This document shows, piece by piece, positions 60,840 through 64,000 of a stretch of DNA of 64,000 nucleotides; position 1 is the first letter of the stretch, and the number at the start of each line of letters is the position of its first letter. The DNA is taken from positions 1,955,954 through 2,019,953 of the forward strand of contig OY365808.1 in NCBI GenBank assembly GCA_959347315.1, read 5' to 3'. A program made the translations under genes and the position numbers. Under the pieces are notes generated by a model. The model was not told the origin of the DNA, made no database searches, and saw only the letters and a list, made by a program, of their open reading frames with translations. The DNA comes from Bimastos eiseni. Its lineage: Eukaryota; Annelida; Clitellata; Crassiclitellata; Lumbricidae.

Positions 60840-61335
60840 CAGCAGTGCCAGTCCGGAGCCTGGATAAAGGAGGAGGGTGACGCCAATGATCTTTGTTATC
60901 ACACAGTGTCGTTAAACTGCAACTACTAGTAAGTCTATACTCTGTAATACGATATGTTGCCAAGCACCCCATTTAGACACCCTTAAAACGTTGTAACCTA
61001 AAAGGCTATAATGGTACTTCTGACCCCGGGAGTCCATTTGAACTGCTGTTATACACAAGTTGTAGCTCAGTGCTATTATGAGCGTATAGTAAAACAACTC
61101 GAGCACTGTTTGCAGTCATGCAGTGCCAGTCTCAAGCCTTGTCAAATTAGGAGGGCCTCACCAATGTTATCACACAGTGTCGTTAAACTGCAACTACTAC
61201 TACTAGAACGTTCTCAAACTCCTCCACTGATTTCCGTCTGACAGACCCAGTCCCATTCCTGGATAAAGGAGGAGAGTGACACTAATGATCGATGTTATCA
61301 CACAGTGTCGTTAAACTGCAACTACTGCTAACAGC
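60840..61335. repeat. Three GATAAAGGAGGAG-family copies in series
   Basis: Units at 60843-60920, 61120-61195 and 61240-61323 each end CACACAGTGTCGTTAAACTG then CAACTAC. The first is followed by TTTAGACACCCTTAAAACG, a word also present near 58258 and in the large inverted-repeat arms. Confidence 0.88.
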
Positions 61336-61639
61336 GACATCGATCCCTTGGTGGCGCAGTCCCTTCGATCATCGGTCCAATGCCGCGTGGATGGGACCGA
61401 CAACAGGCAAGCAGAGACGCTCATACGCGACTGTCTTAGCGACGGAAAAGAAGCGGACAATGGAAGGATGGAAGGCGGCGTTCGACAAAGCATCTGCAGT
61501 GAATGAGGGCGACAGACGCCGTCTGTGAATGGATGAGAACGGGGACAATGTCGACCGATGGACCACAGTCGATGCGCGCTCTTCATTCGTATGTTCACGG
61601 CCGTTGTGTGCAGATACGGGAACTACCTTCGGTGGATGG

Positions 61640-62255
61640 GCAACTACTTTCTATTCGTCAGTCCTTTCGTACTTCCTTTCGTCCTTCCGTACGTCCTTCC
61701 TTCTGTCCTTTCATCATTCCTTCCGTTCTTTCGTCCGTCTGGTTGTCCGTTCGTCGTTTCGTCTGTCCTTCCGTCCTATTGTCCGTACCTTCATCTTTTC
61801 GGCCTTCGGATCGTTCTTTCGTCCTTCTGTCCGTCTACCCGTCCGTCCTCCCGTTTTTCGTCCTTCCTTTCATCCTTCCTTCCGGCCTTTCGTTCGTCTT
61901 TTCATCCCTCCCTCCTTCCGTCCGTCCTTTCGTCCTTTCTTCCGTCCTTCCTTCTGTCCTTTCATCATTCCTTCCGTTCTTTCGTCCGTCTGGTTGTCCG
62001 TTCGTCGTTTCGTCTGTCCTTCCGTCCTATTGTCCGTACCTTCATCTTTTCGGCCTTCGGATCGTTCTTTCGTCCTTCTGTCCGTCTACCCGTCCGTCCT
62101 CCCGTTTTTCGTCCTTCCTTTCATCCTTCCTTCCGGCCTTTCGTTCGTCTTTTCATCCCTCCCTCCTTCCGTCCGTCCTTTCGTCCTTTCTTCCGTCCTT
62201 CCTTCTGACCTTTCATCATTCCTTCCGTTCTTTCGTCCTTCCGTTCATCCGTTGA
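61640..62255. repeat. TTCC/CGTC pyrimidine tract with 251-bp tandem duplication
   Basis: GGTTGTCCGTTCGTCGTTTC occurs at 61741 and 61992, and flanking sequence repeats almost exactly from about 61691 to 62215. Purine-poor sequence has few stops, so all three plus frames are open for over 200 codons. The 251-bp period shifts frame between copies, which argues against coding. Confidence 0.93.
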
Positions 62256-63470
62256 TAAGCTGCGTCCTTTTGCCGCAGGTCGCATCAAATAATCTGAAAT
62301 TAAATCTGCCGAATCATAATCGCCTCGGAAGTCAGAACATGGAACCAGCGGATCTTATCTCAGTCATTGCATCTTAGCAACAACAGAGAGAGAGGGGGGA
62401 CATAGACAGATAGGCAGACAGAGACAGACAGACATAGATAGAGACAGACACAGACAGACAGGACTTGGAAAGCAACGACGGATTCGACGAGAGACGTCAA
62501 CAGACGTCGATAGAAAACTCAAAACGCAAAACGTCGGTTCATCAGAAAACGTCACATTAATAGTATGAATCAGCCAGTGTCCGATTTGCCCCGTGGATGG
62601 GTGGGTGTCAGAGGGATTGGGACCCAGCTTCAGCTACAAGACCGTTCATATAGTGCGGTATACGTGAGAATAACAGAAATTCTCATCAGCTATGACCCTC
62701 TACTTCCGGATCATAAATTCATCATGTTATCAATAGGGACTGACCGGAAATCTCCTCTGACATTCGCATCGGCCGAATATCCCATTTTTAACTATTCAGA
62801 AGTATTCGCCTATAGGCAACACACGCAAATAGATAGTATAAAAAATTGGAGCCATAATTTTAAAAAATCGTAATTCGATAAACATTTCAGTGATGTTATT
62901 TACCTAATCATATAGTTTCTAGATTCAAGCAGGCAGTAATAAAAGGATAACATTTAATCTCTATTATTATTAATAATTTATTACAGGTACAACATTAATT
63001 AGTTAAATCTCGTTATGCCTGAATTCTTAATTTTAAGCTGCACCATACATGACGACGATTGACGAGGAAATGGTGCTTGACGGAGTGACCGCTTTAGTAG
63101 CGACCAACTACTACTCGGTTCGTACTCGGATCCGGCAAATAGTACATTCAAATACTCGTATTCGATATTCGGTGGAAATTGCCCTGTCGGTCCCTAGTTA
63201 TCAACCCCAAGCTAACTGTACAGGTACATGGGTGGCCAGCGAGAACCTGGTCCCTTCAGGTCCCCATTTTGCATCCTAAGTTCCCAACAAACAGTAGTAT
63301 TAATATGAAACATGATGACATGTTGATGAATTTCGTTTCATGGAACAATAAACAACCATCTGTTATGTTATATGGGACTCTTGCACTGCGACCACCTCTG
63401 ATTCGTGTCGTACTGTGACGGGCGCTATATTAATTTACAGATACAACTAAATACAATACATGCGATATAC
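62256..63470. other. Spacer with one unassigned 102-codon frame
   Basis: 62385-62465 is GACA/GATA repeat. A plus frame from ATG at 62565 to 62873 reads VSDLPRGWVGVRG and TDRKSPLTFASAEYPIF. It is not low complexity but matches no family I know. A LINE-type tail (GGGCGCTATATTAATTTACA) is at 63420-63440. Confidence 0.4.
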
Positions 63471-64000
63471 ATATATACATACATACATACACACATGCAC
63501 ATCATGTACATGTACATGTGTTTGTGTGCATATATGTTTGCAAGTATGCATGTATTCCATGTATGCATGTACGCAAGTATGCATGTACGCATGTATGTGT
63601 GTATGTATGTATGTATGTATGCATGTATTCCATGTATGTATGTATGTATGTATGTATGTATGCATGTATGCATGTATGTATGTATGTATGCATGTATTCC
63701 ATGTATGTATGTATGTATGTATGTATGTATGTATGTATGTATGTATGTATGCATGTATTCCATGCATGCATGCATGTATGCATGTATGTATGTATGTATG
63801 CATGTATGTATGTATGCATGTATTCCATGTATGCATGTATGCATGTATGTATGTATGTATGCATTTATGCATGTATGTATGTATGCATGTATTCCATGTA
63901 TGCATGTATGTATGTATGTATGCATGTATGTATGTATGCATGTATTCCATGTATGCATGTATGCATGTATGTATGTATGTATGCATGTATGTATGTATGT
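63470..64000. repeat. TATG/CATG tetranucleotide array with TATTCCATG markers
   Basis: (TATG)n and (GCATGTATG)n to the window edge. GCATGTATTCCATG recurs about every 60-70 bp (near 63549, 63622, 63690, 63751, 63817, 63885, 63938), a higher-order period. Minus frames reading HTYIHTYIH are artefacts. Confidence 0.95.

Noticed and set aside
61503..62377. Three overlapping plus frames of 216-282 codons rich in SFLPSFRPS
   Set aside because: Pyrimidine tract with few possible stops; the 251-bp duplication changes frame, so no protein is conserved between copies.
62565..62873. 102-codon plus frame from ATG
   Set aside because: Composition is not repetitive, but no family, neighbour or splice signals support it. 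Left as an unassigned frame.
63425..63986. Minus frames HTYIHTYIHTCIH
   Set aside because: Translation of TATG/CATG tetranucleotides.
45505..64000. Search for NCOA bHLH exons upstream
   Set aside because: No minus-strand match to the bHLH signature was seen; the exons are presumed to lie beyond 64000.

Overview
The window is a piece of an intron-rich animal genome, not a prokaryotic one. Long introns with GT/AG borders, abundant microsatellites, decayed LINE tails, hAT-type elements and one recognisable metazoan gene all point to this. The repeat style (many 3' tails reading GGCGCTATATAAAT, TAGGCCTA-rich spacers, GACA, TATG and ATT arrays) suggests a marine invertebrate such as an echinoderm, another invertebrate deuterostome or a mollusc. 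That placement is inference only.

The only protein-coding gene I can support is a p160/SRC nuclear receptor coactivator (NCOA1/2/3 family, taiman-like) on the minus strand. I could chain 19 coding exons from 45504 down to a stop codon at 16347. Every junction is GT/AG and keeps phase, giving 2161 codons plus the stop. The order is: linker before PAS-A, PAS-A, PAS-B, a Ser-rich region, five LXXLL receptor boxes, the CBP/p300-binding helices (AD1), a very repetitive Met/Gly/Gln-rich region, and a His/Gln-rich C-terminus. The bHLH exons and promoter were not found between 45505 and 64000, so the 5' end probably lies beyond the window.

Layout: 1-2280 holds TG and purine minisatellites. 4490-8738 is the left arm of a large inverted repeat, carrying an inserted hAT transposon that itself contains a LINE tail. 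8739-16346 is mostly unique spacer with an hAT MITE (9753-9905), a 456-bp AG tract, a cluster of three CRE palindromes (14961-15042) and an ATCC-type minisatellite touching the gene's 3' end. 16347-45504 is the coactivator gene; its introns hold LINE fragments, a tRNA-like SINE, fold-backs and minisatellites. The right arm of the inverted repeat (38186-40965) lies in the intron between exons 3 and 4 of the in-window model. 45505-64000 has no recognisable gene. It contains two inverted copies of a TIR element, a degenerate long-period repeat field (about 47800-51400), strong palindromes, and CTGT, GGAA, AAGACC and TATG arrays.

The most notable structural point is that two oppositely oriented, closely similar arms of about 2.8 kb bracket exons 4-19 of the coactivator. 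One arm carries an hAT insertion whose empty target site is preserved in the other arm.
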